From Nonlabens sp. (lineage in GTDB: Bacteria; Bacteroidota; Bacteroidia; Flavobacteriales; Flavobacteriaceae), in assembly GCA_020630715.1 (NCBI GenBank), contig JAHDIQ010000010.1, forward strand, positions 1-59,038: 59,038 bases of DNA. Reading direction: 5' to 3'. The translations under genes were made by a program, and so were the position numbers. Each line of letters opens with the position of its first letter. Within the stretch, counting starts at the first letter, position 1. Shown in pieces: positions 33,101 through 40,681 of the stretch. The notes below the pieces were generated by a model. The model had not been told where the DNA came from. It saw nothing but the letters and a program-made list of their open reading frames with translations, and did not search any database.

Positions 33101-33827
33101 GTACACCACTGAAAGGGATCGTACGTTCATTTTGCTCAGCTGGAGTCCAATATTCTACAATATCTGTAAGAGCTACACTACCTCTCGGATCTAATAGTGT
33201 GTACCAGAAGCGGTCATCTACATCTACAGACATGTTTTGAGCAATTAATTGAAGAATAATTAATCCCAAAATGGTCATGAATCCTATATTCATATTACGC
33301 GTGAATACCACTATGGCAAATACAATTGCACTAAAGAAAATCACATTAGGAACAATGATTACCAAAAATGGTTGTACATAATTCCAAATATGAAATGGGC
33401 CTAAAAGTTCCTCATTAGCACCAGGTAGATAAGTTCCTATGATTAATCCTACCGCTAATGCTAGAAGAATCAGTAAATTAATTATGATACCAGCGCTGAA
33501 TTTTGCTAATAAATAATTAATTTTTGTTAAAGGGTAACTGTACAATACGTTAGACATATTGTTTTTAAAATCACGATAAATAGTGGCACCTGTTATAGAT
33601 GGAATCATCAAATAAGCAAGTATTGATAGTTCACTCAAAAGTCCCGTAATGGCAAGTGCACTGTTTAAATAAGTGTTACTTGTTACAGTAACGTTATCAG
33701 AACTAAAGACGCCTAGTGCTATTGCCATTATTAGAACTCCTAATCCTAGCATTATTCCGGCAAAAATGTAAAACAATGGTTTCTTAAACCACGTGTTTAT
33801 TTCGTGAGAGAAAATAGTTGAAAACAT
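30138..33827 (-). CDS. ABC-2 permease fused to M1-family aminopeptidase
   Basis: 1229 residues. The first about 590 residues hold two ABC-2-type membrane blocks of about six helices each (hydrophobic runs from residue 15 on), joined by a basic cytosolic linker. The rest is a large M1 metallopeptidase-like domain with the zinc site HELAH at 940-944 and a downstream glutamate in LLSES (964). The C-terminal tail is basic. Partner ATPase lies two bases upstream. Such fusions are widespread in Bacteroidota, with unknown substrate. A one-mismatch palindrome (32123-32140) is translated as FAFAKA at the end of the last helix region. Confidence 0.88.
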   Translation of the reverse strand: MFSTIFSHEINTWFKKPLFYIFAGIMLGLGVLIMAIALGVFSSDNVTVTSNTYLNSALAITGLLSELSILAYLMIPSITGATIYRDFKNNMSNVLYSYPLTKINYLLAKFSAGIIINLLILLALAVGLIIGTYLPGANEELLGPFHIWNYVQPFLVIIVPNVIFFSAIVFAIVVFTRNMNIGFMTILGLIILQLIAQNMSVDVDDRFWYTLLDPRGSVALTDIVEYWTPAEQNERTIPFSGVLLYNRLLWCGISLLVLLGVIFKFNFAQNAASWSFFKKSGKRIVKKNISSVEKVIMPVATQDFSFVGRLKTMWQIAKSDTAYILKGWPFIIIGVLAVTLTFVMMSFSSMIYSTSLLPKTWVMLAEPSTYILLFTYLLIHLYSGFLMDRAKAAHLHQIVDVTPTQNWVFIGSKFIALVIMVAVFQVLLILCGIIYQALNGFFDFQLDIYLFQGFIINIWRYVPWICLALLIHTLIKNKWLGLVLLLVIAVAIPSLQDALGVDQAIFQFNSGGNPSPSDFMGYGSALPRYFTFRTYWILFGVILLLLAIVFYRRGMGTNVKERFAFAKARFSKPILITGIFCLLGFIAIGSYSWTVNNVWNERMSGKEREELRVSFEKDLGKFNGLPQPRIVAVNTFMDMFPETKDFKAGATFLMVNKDSVSIDTLHVSLTNYPTEIVLDRKAEIVYDNEEYDYRMYAFEKALQPGDTLEFKFTTENKPNRFLDNNSPIVSNGTFVNQGQLFPSIGYNDGLELRNQQVREKYNLPPKDRLPDPNKPGVRDNNYIGGYSDWIDFEATLSTSPDQIAIAPGYLIKEWEKNGRKYFHYKMDSKMLNFYSFMSGEYAVKREVHNGINLEIYHHPDHTYNLDRMMTGLKEGLDYFGTAYTPYQHRQARIIEFPKQFGSFAQAFANTIPFSEGVGFIADVDDEDKDAVDYSLAITAHELAHQWWAHQVIGAKAKGMTLLSESMSEYSSLKVLERVYGKYQMRRFLKDNMDQYLTGRTSETIKEQPLMYNENQQYIHYRKGSVVLYAMSDYIGEDVFNGVAKRFAQKYQFKDAPYPVSTEFVEDLKAVTPDSLQYLVKDMFETITLYDNKIDEASYTELPNGDYLVNIDAQISKYRSYKKGKKDYSDTAQDSLLYVKEKDTISSLPLADYIEIGVLGEEDPETGNENVLYLEKIKVTDISSTHDVIVKEKPIEVGIDPFHKLIDRNLRDNRKKVSAKKSSAKSETSD
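32123..32140. repeat. Variant palindrome inside the ABC/M1 fusion gene
   Basis: TCGCTTTGGCGAAAGCGA, one central change, read in frame as FAFAKA. Confidence 0.7.
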
Positions 33828-33829
33828 GC

Positions 33830-34729
33830 TTATGCTATTTGAGATTCTACAGGAGATTCATTTCTGTTTAAAGTGGTAAAATACACGTCTTCCAGTGTAG
33901 GAGTAGCTTTTGTAAAAGCATCACCAGGACTTAGATCGCCGTAAACACGTACATTTAGCATGTTGTCTTCATTATATGCTGATGATATGACATGGAAATC
34001 ACGTTGTAATTCGTCAATTTTATCTCTTTCTACGGTGATGGTCCAGACCTTATCAGATAGCGCTGCGGTCATTTCTCGTGGTGTTGCTTGCGATAAGATT
34101 TTACCACCATTAAGAATTGCCATATCCGTACAAAGTTCTTTTACATCATCCACAATATGGGTTGAAAAAATTACGATATGATTTGTTCCAATTTCTCTTA
34201 ATACATTAAGGAAACGATGACGCTCTGCAGGATCTAATCCAGCAGTAGGTTCATCCACAATGATGAGTTTAGGATCGTTAAGTAATAATTGAGCAATACC
34301 AAAACGTTGTTTCATACCACCAGAATAACCAGCGACATACTTGTTGCGAACCTCACTTAAGTTAGTTACTTCTAGTGCTTTATCCACTATTTCATTACGC
34401 TCGCTTTTATTTGTAATACCTTTTAAACTAGCAAAATAATGCAGTAAATCATGCGCACTCATCTTAGGATACACGCCAAATTCCTGTGGTAAGTAACCTA
34501 GTGTTTTTCTAAACTCATTTTTGTTATTTAAAATATCTAAACCATCTAAATGTATCTCACCACTATCAGGAGATTGTAAGGTGGCGATGGTTCTCATCAT
34601 AGATGATTTTCCAGCACCATTAGGTCCTAGTAGACCAAACATTCCTGCCTGAATATCTATAGTAACATCATCTAGTGCTTTTACACCGTTTTTATAAGTT
34701 TTTGATACGTTTTTAAGACTTAGTAACAT
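33830..34729 (-). CDS. ABC transporter ATP-binding protein
   Basis: 299 residues. Walker A GPNGAGKSS, signature YSGGMKQRFG, Walker B LIIVDEPTAGLD and the switch histidine in IFSTHIVDD are all present. ABC-2 type exporters of this form energise the permease encoded immediately downstream (two-base gap), so the pair is one operon. Substrate unknown. Confidence 0.93.
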   Translation of the reverse strand: MLLSLKNVSKTYKNGVKALDDVTIDIQAGMFGLLGPNGAGKSSMMRTIATLQSPDSGEIHLDGLDILNNKNEFRKTLGYLPQEFGVYPKMSAHDLLHYFASLKGITNKSERNEIVDKALEVTNLSEVRNKYVAGYSGGMKQRFGIAQLLLNDPKLIIVDEPTAGLDPAERHRFLNVLREIGTNHIVIFSTHIVDDVKELCTDMAILNGGKILSQATPREMTAALSDKVWTITVERDKIDELQRDFHVISSAYNEDNMLNVRVYGDLSPGDAFTKATPTLEDVYFTTLNRNESPVESQIA

Positions 34730-34857
34730 GAGTTTATGGTTTGATTTGTTGTGTTAGACTAGGTGATGATGCATTTGTTACATGATCTCACCATAAAGAT
34801 GCAAAGCATCAGATTTATTTACTTATATCAAATATCGCAAATGGATAAATACGCTGT

Positions 34858-35955
34858 CTATTCCTCAGAATAAATCTCTATTGCTTGTGTGGCAATTCCA
34901 TTAAAATCAAATAGTGCCATATTTTCCCAGCTAGATCCTTCATTAGCACCATTAACAGCAATCCAGTCTGGTGCCCAGTAGCAAAAACCTATTCCTTTAT
35001 CATCAGGTAGGTTTTTTACAATATCATTTATTCGTTTTAGAAATGAATATTGTCCAGATATAGTGGCGCTGTAACCAGGTGCTAACTGGCTGGTAAGTCC
35101 TATGTTGTTATTTGTGTTATCATTCCAGTCTAGTGTGAATGGGTAAGATGTTTCTACAATAATTACTGGCTTGTCTTGATTTGCTGCAAATGATCTTAAA
35201 TCTGCTTCCATGATATCTAGATCATCACCATGCCACCATGGATAGTAGCTCAAGCCTACCAGATCATAAGGCACATTTCTATTATCCAGTTGCTCAAAAA
35301 AATAGGGAGCTGTAGAAATACCAGCATGATGAATCATGATTTTAGAATCTGGACTAATACTTTTAACGCCATTAATAGCGGATTGTGTAAGTTGCACGTA
35401 GTTATCCCAATTCTCATTTCCATTTTCATAGATAAGACCTAGTGGCCATAACATACCGTTATTAGTTTCATTACCTATTTGAACTAGTTGTGGCAACGTG
35501 TTTTGGTTTCTTAATTCTCTTAAAACGGTTGTGGTGTATTCTTCTAATTCTGTAGAAAGGTCGTTAATGTTTAAGGAACTCCATACGGCTGGAGTATCTT
35601 GACTTCCAGGATCTGCCCAAGTGTTTGAAAAATGAAAGCACAATAAAAAATCCATATTATGTTGCTGTGCAATCAATGCTTGCCTTTTTACATAGTTGAG
35701 GTTGTATTTCCCATCACTATTATTGATCCATAGTCGTATACGCATCAAGTTTGTGCCTTGATTAGAGAGATAGCCTACGACATTTGAAACTTCATTTCCT
35801 TGAGCATCTTTATAACTGGCGTTTTTTGCAAGTTGTTCTTCTAGGAATGATAGATCCATTCCTTTATAGTAAGTCGCATCTTCACTTGCCGAATTAGAAT
35901 CGTTATTAGTACAACTTACAATGGTAATAAGAAGAAATAAAATTAGATAGCGCAT
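34858..35955 (-). CDS. GH53 endo-beta-1,4-galactanase lipoprotein
   Basis: 365 residues. Lipobox at ITIVSC15 places it on a membrane, probably on the cell surface. Glycoside hydrolase family 53 hallmarks: NLMRIRLWINN, VQIGNETNNGMLWP with the acid/base Glu163, and IIVETSYPFT with the nucleophile Glu268. Enzymes of this family cut beta-1,4-galactan side chains of arabinogalactan and pectin, as found in algae and plants. It is not next to SusC/D genes or other glycosidases, so it is a lone hydrolase. Confidence 0.9.
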   Translation of the reverse strand: MRYLILFLLITIVSCTNNDSNSASEDATYYKGMDLSFLEEQLAKNASYKDAQGNEVSNVVGYLSNQGTNLMRIRLWINNSDGKYNLNYVKRQALIAQQHNMDFLLCFHFSNTWADPGSQDTPAVWSSLNINDLSTELEEYTTTVLRELRNQNTLPQLVQIGNETNNGMLWPLGLIYENGNENWDNYVQLTQSAINGVKSISPDSKIMIHHAGISTAPYFFEQLDNRNVPYDLVGLSYYPWWHGDDLDIMEADLRSFAANQDKPVIIVETSYPFTLDWNDNTNNNIGLTSQLAPGYSATISGQYSFLKRINDIVKNLPDDKGIGFCYWAPDWIAVNGANEGSSWENMALFDFNGIATQAIEIYSEE

Positions 35956-35975
35956 GTTACAAATATAGGTGCTAG

Positions 35976-36401
35976 CTATAGATCGTCCACATATTCAAAA
36001 CCTTGCTGATTTTTCTGATCTATGATTTTGTGAAAAAACTCATGAATCGCTTTGCGATCTGCTTTTACTTTTACAAAGTAATTGTCTTTGTAAATACTAT
36101 ATTCCTGCGCACGACCTTTGTATAAATTGAGTTTCCAGTAGGCGATAGGTAAGGCATAGGTTTCTAGTCTGGATCTAAACCGGACGATGATTCCTTTTGC
36201 ACGCAATTCGATATTACAAACATTAAGACTGTTATCCACATTTAAAAGATTATGAATCTGGATGCTACAGCTAGTGATATAGAGTTTAGGAGAACCAGAG
36301 CCTTTGAGTTTCCACCTTTCGCGTAAGCTTAAAACCTTTCCTACTTCATTTTTAATTAAACGCGTAGTTTCCGGATCGTTATATGAGACGTTGTACAGCA
36401 T
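35976..36401 (-). CDS. Conserved hypothetical protein, 141 residues
   Basis: Not recognised. It has no signal peptide or membrane segment and is basic, with a middle that looks beta-rich (SPKLYITSCSIQIHNLLNV, KGIIVRFRSRLETYALPIAY) and an acidic-helical end. Ends 20 bases before the GH53 start; divergent from argS (81-base gap). I would guess a small cytosolic protein of flavobacteria. Confidence 0.6.
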   Translation of the reverse strand: MLYNVSYNDPETTRLIKNEVGKVLSLRERWKLKGSGSPKLYITSCSIQIHNLLNVDNSLNVCNIELRAKGIIVRFRSRLETYALPIAYWKLNLYKGRAQEYSIYKDNYFVKVKADRKAIHEFFHKIIDQKNQQGFEYVDDL

Positions 36402-36455
36402 GTGGTAAAGTTAGTTTTCTTAGTCAGGTAAAGGCGTTAAGCCTTTCATAATCCT

Positions 36456-36463
36456 TATCTTTG
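36456..36463 (+). promoter_or_regulatory. -7 box of argS promoter
   Basis: TATCTTTG fits TAnnTTTG exactly, 19 bases before the argS ATG at 36483. I see no perfect TTG at the ideal spacing upstream. Confidence 0.5.
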
Positions 36464-36482
36464 CAAGCTTAAATTTGATATC

Positions 36483-38267
36483 ATGACGCTACATCACCAA
36501 CTGGTAGAAGCCGTAAAAACGGTAGTGAATAGTGAGTTTAATGTTGCATTAGAAAATGTAGAAATTACGCTTACGCGAAAAGATCAGAACGGTGATCTTA
36601 CCGTGATGGTATTTCCTATGTTACGTCAGATTAAAGGTAATCCAGCGGTTATAGGTGAGCAAATAGGTACACAACTACTCGCTACTAGCGACCTCATTTC
36701 TAGTTATGAGGTGATCAAAGGATTTTTGAACGTCACACTAGCAGACGCGGCGTTACTATCAGATTTTAATGCCATTTTACAAAACGATGCCTACGGTACC
36801 ACACCAGTGGATGAGAACGCACCAGGCGTAATGGTAGAGTACAGTTCACCTAATACAAATAAGCCGTTACACTTAGGACACATCCGTAATAATTTATTAG
36901 GTTATTCAGTAGCTCAAATTATTGCGGCAACAGGTCGTAAGGTTAATAAAACCCAGATTATTAACGATCGCGGTATTCATATCTGTAAATCCATGCTAGC
37001 GTGGCAAGAATATGGGAATGGTGAAACACCAGAATCTACTGGTTTAAAAGGCGATAAGTTAGTTGGTAATTACTACGTGAAATTTGACCAGCAGTATAAA
37101 AAAGAAATTGCTGATTTAATAGCTACTGGTAAAACAGAAGATGAAGCAAAAAAAGAAGCTCTATCGATTATCGCAGCCCAACAAATGTTGCGTAAATGGG
37201 AACAAGGCGATGATGAGGTTGTAGCGTTATGGAAAAAAATGAACAGTTGGGTTTATGACGGTTTTGAAACCACCTATAAAAACCTAGGTGTTAATTTTGA
37301 TAGTTTGTATTATGAGAGTAATACTTATTTATTAGGTAAAGATGTCGTACAGCAAGGTTTAGAAAGTGGCGTTTTTTATCGTAAAGAAGATGGATCTGTA
37401 TGGATAGATCTTACAGATGATGGGCTGGATGAAAAAATCGTACTGCGCAGTGATGGAACGGCAGTTTACATGACTCAAGATATAGGAACAGCTATACAAC
37501 GTGTAAAAGATCACGATATTAACTCTATGGTATATACCGTAGGTAATGAGCAAGATTATCATTTTAAAGTATTGTTTTTAATCCTTAAGAAATTAGGATA
37601 CGATTGGGCAGCAAACCTGTATCACTTAAGCTACGGTATGGTTGAATTACCATCTGGGAAAATGAAATCTCGTGAAGGAACTGTAGTAGATGCAGATGAT
37701 CTCATGGAAGAAATGACCGCGACGGCTCGTGAAATTGCCCAAGAGCAAGGCAAGCTGGATGGCATGAATGATAATGATAAACAGCGTTTGTATAAAATGA
37801 TAGGTTTAGGAGCTTTGAAGTATTTCATGCTTAAAGTAGATCCTAAAAAGAGTATGATGTTTGATCCACAAGAATCTGTGGATTTTCAAGGAAATACAGG
37901 TCCATTTATCCAGTATGCACATGCACGTATTCAGTCGATTTTAAAGAAGTCTGGATATACTGATAAAGCTAGCAAGGTAGCCACAAATTTACCTTTAACA
38001 GATAAGGATAAAACCGTAATTAAAGTATTACAGCAATATCCAGAAGTACTGCAAAATGCTGCAAAAAATTACAGTCCAGCATTAGTCGCAAACTACATCT
38101 ATGATCTAGTAAAAGAATTCAATTCTTTCTATCAGAATGTGCCTAAAATTGTAGAGGAATCTGATGCCACGATGAAGCACTTTAGATTATCTCTATGCTA
38201 CAAAACTGCAACGGTCATTAAGCATGCGTGTTCACTACTAGGAATAGAAGTTCCAGAGCAGATGTAG
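36483..38267 (+). CDS. argS: Arginyl-tRNA synthetase
   Basis: 594 residues, class I. N-terminal Arg-specific additional domain, then the HIGH-like motif in SPNTNKPLHLGHIRNN, the KMSKS-equivalent in LPSGKMKSREGTVV and a C-terminal DALR anticodon-binding helical domain. Charges tRNA-Arg in the cytosol. A -7 box lies upstream; a hexamer tandem repeat begins seven bases after its stop. Confidence 0.97.
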   Translation: MTLHHQLVEAVKTVVNSEFNVALENVEITLTRKDQNGDLTVMVFPMLRQIKGNPAVIGEQIGTQLLATSDLISSYEVIKGFLNVTLADAALLSDFNAILQNDAYGTTPVDENAPGVMVEYSSPNTNKPLHLGHIRNNLLGYSVAQIIAATGRKVNKTQIINDRGIHICKSMLAWQEYGNGETPESTGLKGDKLVGNYYVKFDQQYKKEIADLIATGKTEDEAKKEALSIIAAQQMLRKWEQGDDEVVALWKKMNSWVYDGFETTYKNLGVNFDSLYYESNTYLLGKDVVQQGLESGVFYRKEDGSVWIDLTDDGLDEKIVLRSDGTAVYMTQDIGTAIQRVKDHDINSMVYTVGNEQDYHFKVLFLILKKLGYDWAANLYHLSYGMVELPSGKMKSREGTVVDADDLMEEMTATAREIAQEQGKLDGMNDNDKQRLYKMIGLGALKYFMLKVDPKKSMMFDPQESVDFQGNTGPFIQYAHARIQSILKKSGYTDKASKVATNLPLTDKDKTVIKVLQQYPEVLQNAAKNYSPALVANYIYDLVKEFNSFYQNVPKIVEESDATMKHFRLSLCYKTATVIKHACSLLGIEVPEQM

Positions 38268-38274
38268 TAGGATG

Positions 38275-38307
38275 AACTCGAACTCGAACTCGAACTCGAA
38301 CTCGAAA
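38275..38307. repeat. Short tandem repeat, five AACTCG units
   Basis: Five head-to-tail copies of AACTCG from 38275 to 38304, plus three bases, directly behind argS. Length variation of such a repeat between strains is likely. Confidence 0.9.
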
Positions 38308-38418
38308 TTTAGGAAGGTTTATACATTAGTGTTAGGGAAAAACTTTTGCATGCTTCTAAAACGTTGCATCGTCATTGCTAGTACAACCTAGTAATTTGCT
38401 ATTTATAAGTGATGCTCT

Positions 38419-38519
38419 AAAGTAATATCCAGCGATATTTCAATTCCAGTTCGAGCGGCAGTCGAGAACAATGTGAGAATAAAAAACACCATATCTCCAC
38501 TTACGCTCGATATTACTTT
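38419..38519. repeat. Long-spaced inverted repeat between argS and small-protein gene
   Basis: AAAGTAATATCCAGCG (38419-38434) is matched 15 of 16 by the reverse complement of 38504-38519, with a 69-base interior. The interior has no gene. It could be a remnant of a small non-autonomous mobile element or a structured RNA. Confidence 0.55.
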
Positions 38520-38559
38520 TTGATTGAAATGTAAATCACTGAAGTTTCTAGACTAATTC

Positions 38560-38730
38560 CTAAGCCTCGCGCAAGGCGTCCATCTTTTTACCTATTTCTT
38601 CTGCTTTTGCAAAAGCTGCATCTGCGGCAGATCTGTCAGAAGTAGAAAGCCTATGGAAATCTCCCATCAATTTTTTGTACTCCTCTTGTAATTTTTCTAA
38701 TTCTGTTTTTTTCTTAAATAATCCGAACAT
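38560..38730 (-). CDS. Lacal_2735-type small protein
   Basis: 56 residues from the ATG at 38730 (MFGLFKKKTELEKLQEEYKK), a start typical for this flavobacterial family; an upstream ATG at 38769 overlaps the neighbouring gene by one base. Highly charged, predicted two helices with coiled-coil character, no signal peptide. Function unknown. Confidence 0.7.
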   Translation of the reverse strand: MFGLFKKKTELEKLQEEYKKLMGDFHRLSTSDRSAADAAFAKAEEIGKKMDALREA

Positions 38731-38768
38731 AGCTTGTTTTATAGTGCAGTCGTTAAAATTAACAATCA

Positions 38769-39143
38769 TTACTTATCAAAACAACCTATGTGCCACAAGA
38801 TATTACTAGGATCATGCAAGAAGAACTCTTTTCCCCATTCATGATAAACCATTTCTTTTAGTTTTACATTAGGAAATTTACGAGTGAGATCTAATGATTT
38901 TAAAAAATCATAGTACTGCTTTGGATGGTCTACTTCTAAAAAGAGCATCGTATTATCAATCCAGTCTTTAACTGCATAATCTTGTAGATAAAACGATTGA
39001 CCATCCATAATGCATAAACTCATATTATGAGATAAAGTTTTTACCTCAAAACCGATAGTTTTATAAAAATCAATAGAAGATAAATAATCTGTTGCACCTA
39101 TAAACGGGCGAATAGATCTTACGTTAAGCTGTTCTTGTTTCAT
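38769..39143 (-). CDS. VOC/glyoxalase superfamily protein
   Basis: 124 residues from the ATG at 39143 (MKQEQLNVRSIRPFIGATDY). One VOC-fold module: paired strand-helix units with FYKTIGFEV, MLFLEVDHPKQYYDFLKSLD and a C-terminal FFLHDPSNILWHIGCF. Metal-binding residues of true glyoxalases cannot be confirmed, so enzymatic or antibiotic-binding role is open. Confidence 0.72.
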   Translation of the reverse strand: MKQEQLNVRSIRPFIGATDYLSSIDFYKTIGFEVKTLSHNMSLCIMDGQSFYLQDYAVKDWIDNTMLFLEVDHPKQYYDFLKSLDLTRKFPNVKLKEMVYHEWGKEFFLHDPSNILWHIGCFDK

Positions 39144-39249
39144 AATTACGCATAAAAACAAGTCATTAATTACACAAAACTGACAATTGTCATGTTCTAC
39201 GGTGTGCAATAGAAATACTTTAGCCCACAATTAGAAGAAACATTTTCTC

Positions 39250-40677
39250 GTGACTTATCTAAATGTATATCCTAACTGGAAACGGTTATCAAAAGACCGC
39301 ATAGATCAGAATATTCTAGAAGCGCTATCGCATAATATTAATTATTATGATAGCCCTAAAATGGGTGTGCCTGCATCACATTTAGATAAGCAAGAATTTG
39401 CTCCAGATTCTCAGGTATTAGAAGGATCTACCTATTTAAAAACACTCATTAATAATCCTAATCATATAGGTGTGCACACAGATACAGACCTGTCTGAACC
39501 TTATTTTGCAGGAACACAACGCCTAGAAGCACAAGTTATTAAAATCATAAGTGAGGATATTTTAAAAGCCCTACCAGATAGCGTGGATGGCTACGTATCA
39601 TCTGGTGGAACAGAAGGAAACATACAAGCGATTTGGGTCTATAGGAACTTGTTTAATGAAGTCCATCAACTTCATAAAGATTACAGCTCTATCGCAGTAT
39701 TGTGCAGTGAAGATGCACATTACAGCATGGATAAGGCAGCAAACCTATTAAATCTCACTATTACCAAAATCAAAGTAAATACAGATACTAGAGTCATTGA
39801 TTCAGACCATCTGGCGATAACGATAGAAGCTTTAGCATCGCAAGGAATTGATAAAATCATATTAGTGTGTAATATGATGACCACCATGTATGGATCTGTA
39901 GATCAACTAGATGATTACATGAGTGTATTAAATAATCATCCAGAATTTAAAGTGAAAGTTCATGTAGATGGTGCTTATGGTGGTTTTTTCTTACCGTTTA
40001 CGCATCCAGATCAACCACTTAATTTTAACGATTCACGTATTGATTCTTTCACATTAGATGCGCATAAAATGTTACAATCGCCTTATGGCACTGGGATTTT
40101 TGTCATACGTAAAGGTTTACTAAAATATAGTCTGACTGATAGTGCTCAATACGTCGCTGGTATGGACTGCACGCTAGTAGGTAGTCGTAGCGGTGCAAAT
40201 GCCATAAGTATTTATAAAATTTTAATGAATTACGGTCCTTATGACTGGGCAGAGCGCATGCTTGCACTTGCAGATCGTACGACTAGACTAAAAAACCAAT
40301 TATTGAATTGGAATGTGCGTTTAATTCATTTTGAAGGAAGCAATATTGTCGCCATCCATCATTCTTTTATCACGCCGGTTATAGCAACCACTTACGGTTT
40401 AGTACCAGATAATCATCACCATCCACAATGGTATAAAATCGTTGTGATGGATCATGTAAAAGGTGATAAGATCATGCAGTTTTTACAGGATTTTAAAGCT
40501 TCTCAACTAGAATTAGATCATCATAAGCAGGATGATGAAAACGATACCACTTTCCTACAGCAACACTTCGACAAGCTCAGTACATCGCATGTGCGGCACA
40601 GGCTTCTTTTTATGACGCTTTCGCGAAAGCGAAATCAAAAGAACGCGAAATCACTAGAACCCATTACTAAAAATTAA
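39250..40677 (+). CDS. Pyridoxal-phosphate decarboxylase (group II, GadB/Hdc-like)
   Basis: 475 residues; starts with GTG at 39250. PLP-dependent amino-acid decarboxylase fold: SGGTEGNIQAIW, HVDGAYGGF with the PLP aspartate, and the lysine in TLDAHKMLQSPYGTGIF. Substrate not decided by sequence (histidine, glutamate, tyrosine and others share the fold). The last 40 residues or so are odd: from about QQHFDKLSTSHVRHRLLF onwards the coding sequence appears to run into repeat DNA, ending with LSRKR from the palindrome at 40616-40631. The natural C-terminus may have been replaced. The MBL-rhodanese gene follows after four bases. Confidence 0.85.
   Translation: MTYLNVYPNWKRLSKDRIDQNILEALSHNINYYDSPKMGVPASHLDKQEFAPDSQVLEGSTYLKTLINNPNHIGVHTDTDLSEPYFAGTQRLEAQVIKIISEDILKALPDSVDGYVSSGGTEGNIQAIWVYRNLFNEVHQLHKDYSSIAVLCSEDAHYSMDKAANLLNLTITKIKVNTDTRVIDSDHLAITIEALASQGIDKIILVCNMMTTMYGSVDQLDDYMSVLNNHPEFKVKVHVDGAYGGFFLPFTHPDQPLNFNDSRIDSFTLDAHKMLQSPYGTGIFVIRKGLLKYSLTDSAQYVAGMDCTLVGSRSGANAISIYKILMNYGPYDWAERMLALADRTTRLKNQLLNWNVRLIHFEGSNIVAIHHSFITPVIATTYGLVPDNHHHPQWYKIVVMDHVKGDKIMQFLQDFKASQLELDHHKQDDENDTTFLQQHFDKLSTSHVRHRLLFMTLSRKRNQKNAKSLEPITKN
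40616..40631. repeat. Dispersed palindrome copy inside the PLP decarboxylase
   Basis: CGCTTTCGCGAAAGCG, perfect, read as LSRKR near the gene's 3' end. Preceded by CTTCGACAAGCTCAG at 40567, which also looks like a repeat-type sequence. Confidence 0.85.
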
Positions 40678-40681
40678 AGCC

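Noticed and set aside
34858-35955. Polysaccharide utilisation locus formed by GH53 and the SusC/SusD genes.
   Set aside because: They are over 30 kb apart with the ribosomal superoperon between; no direct link can be supported.
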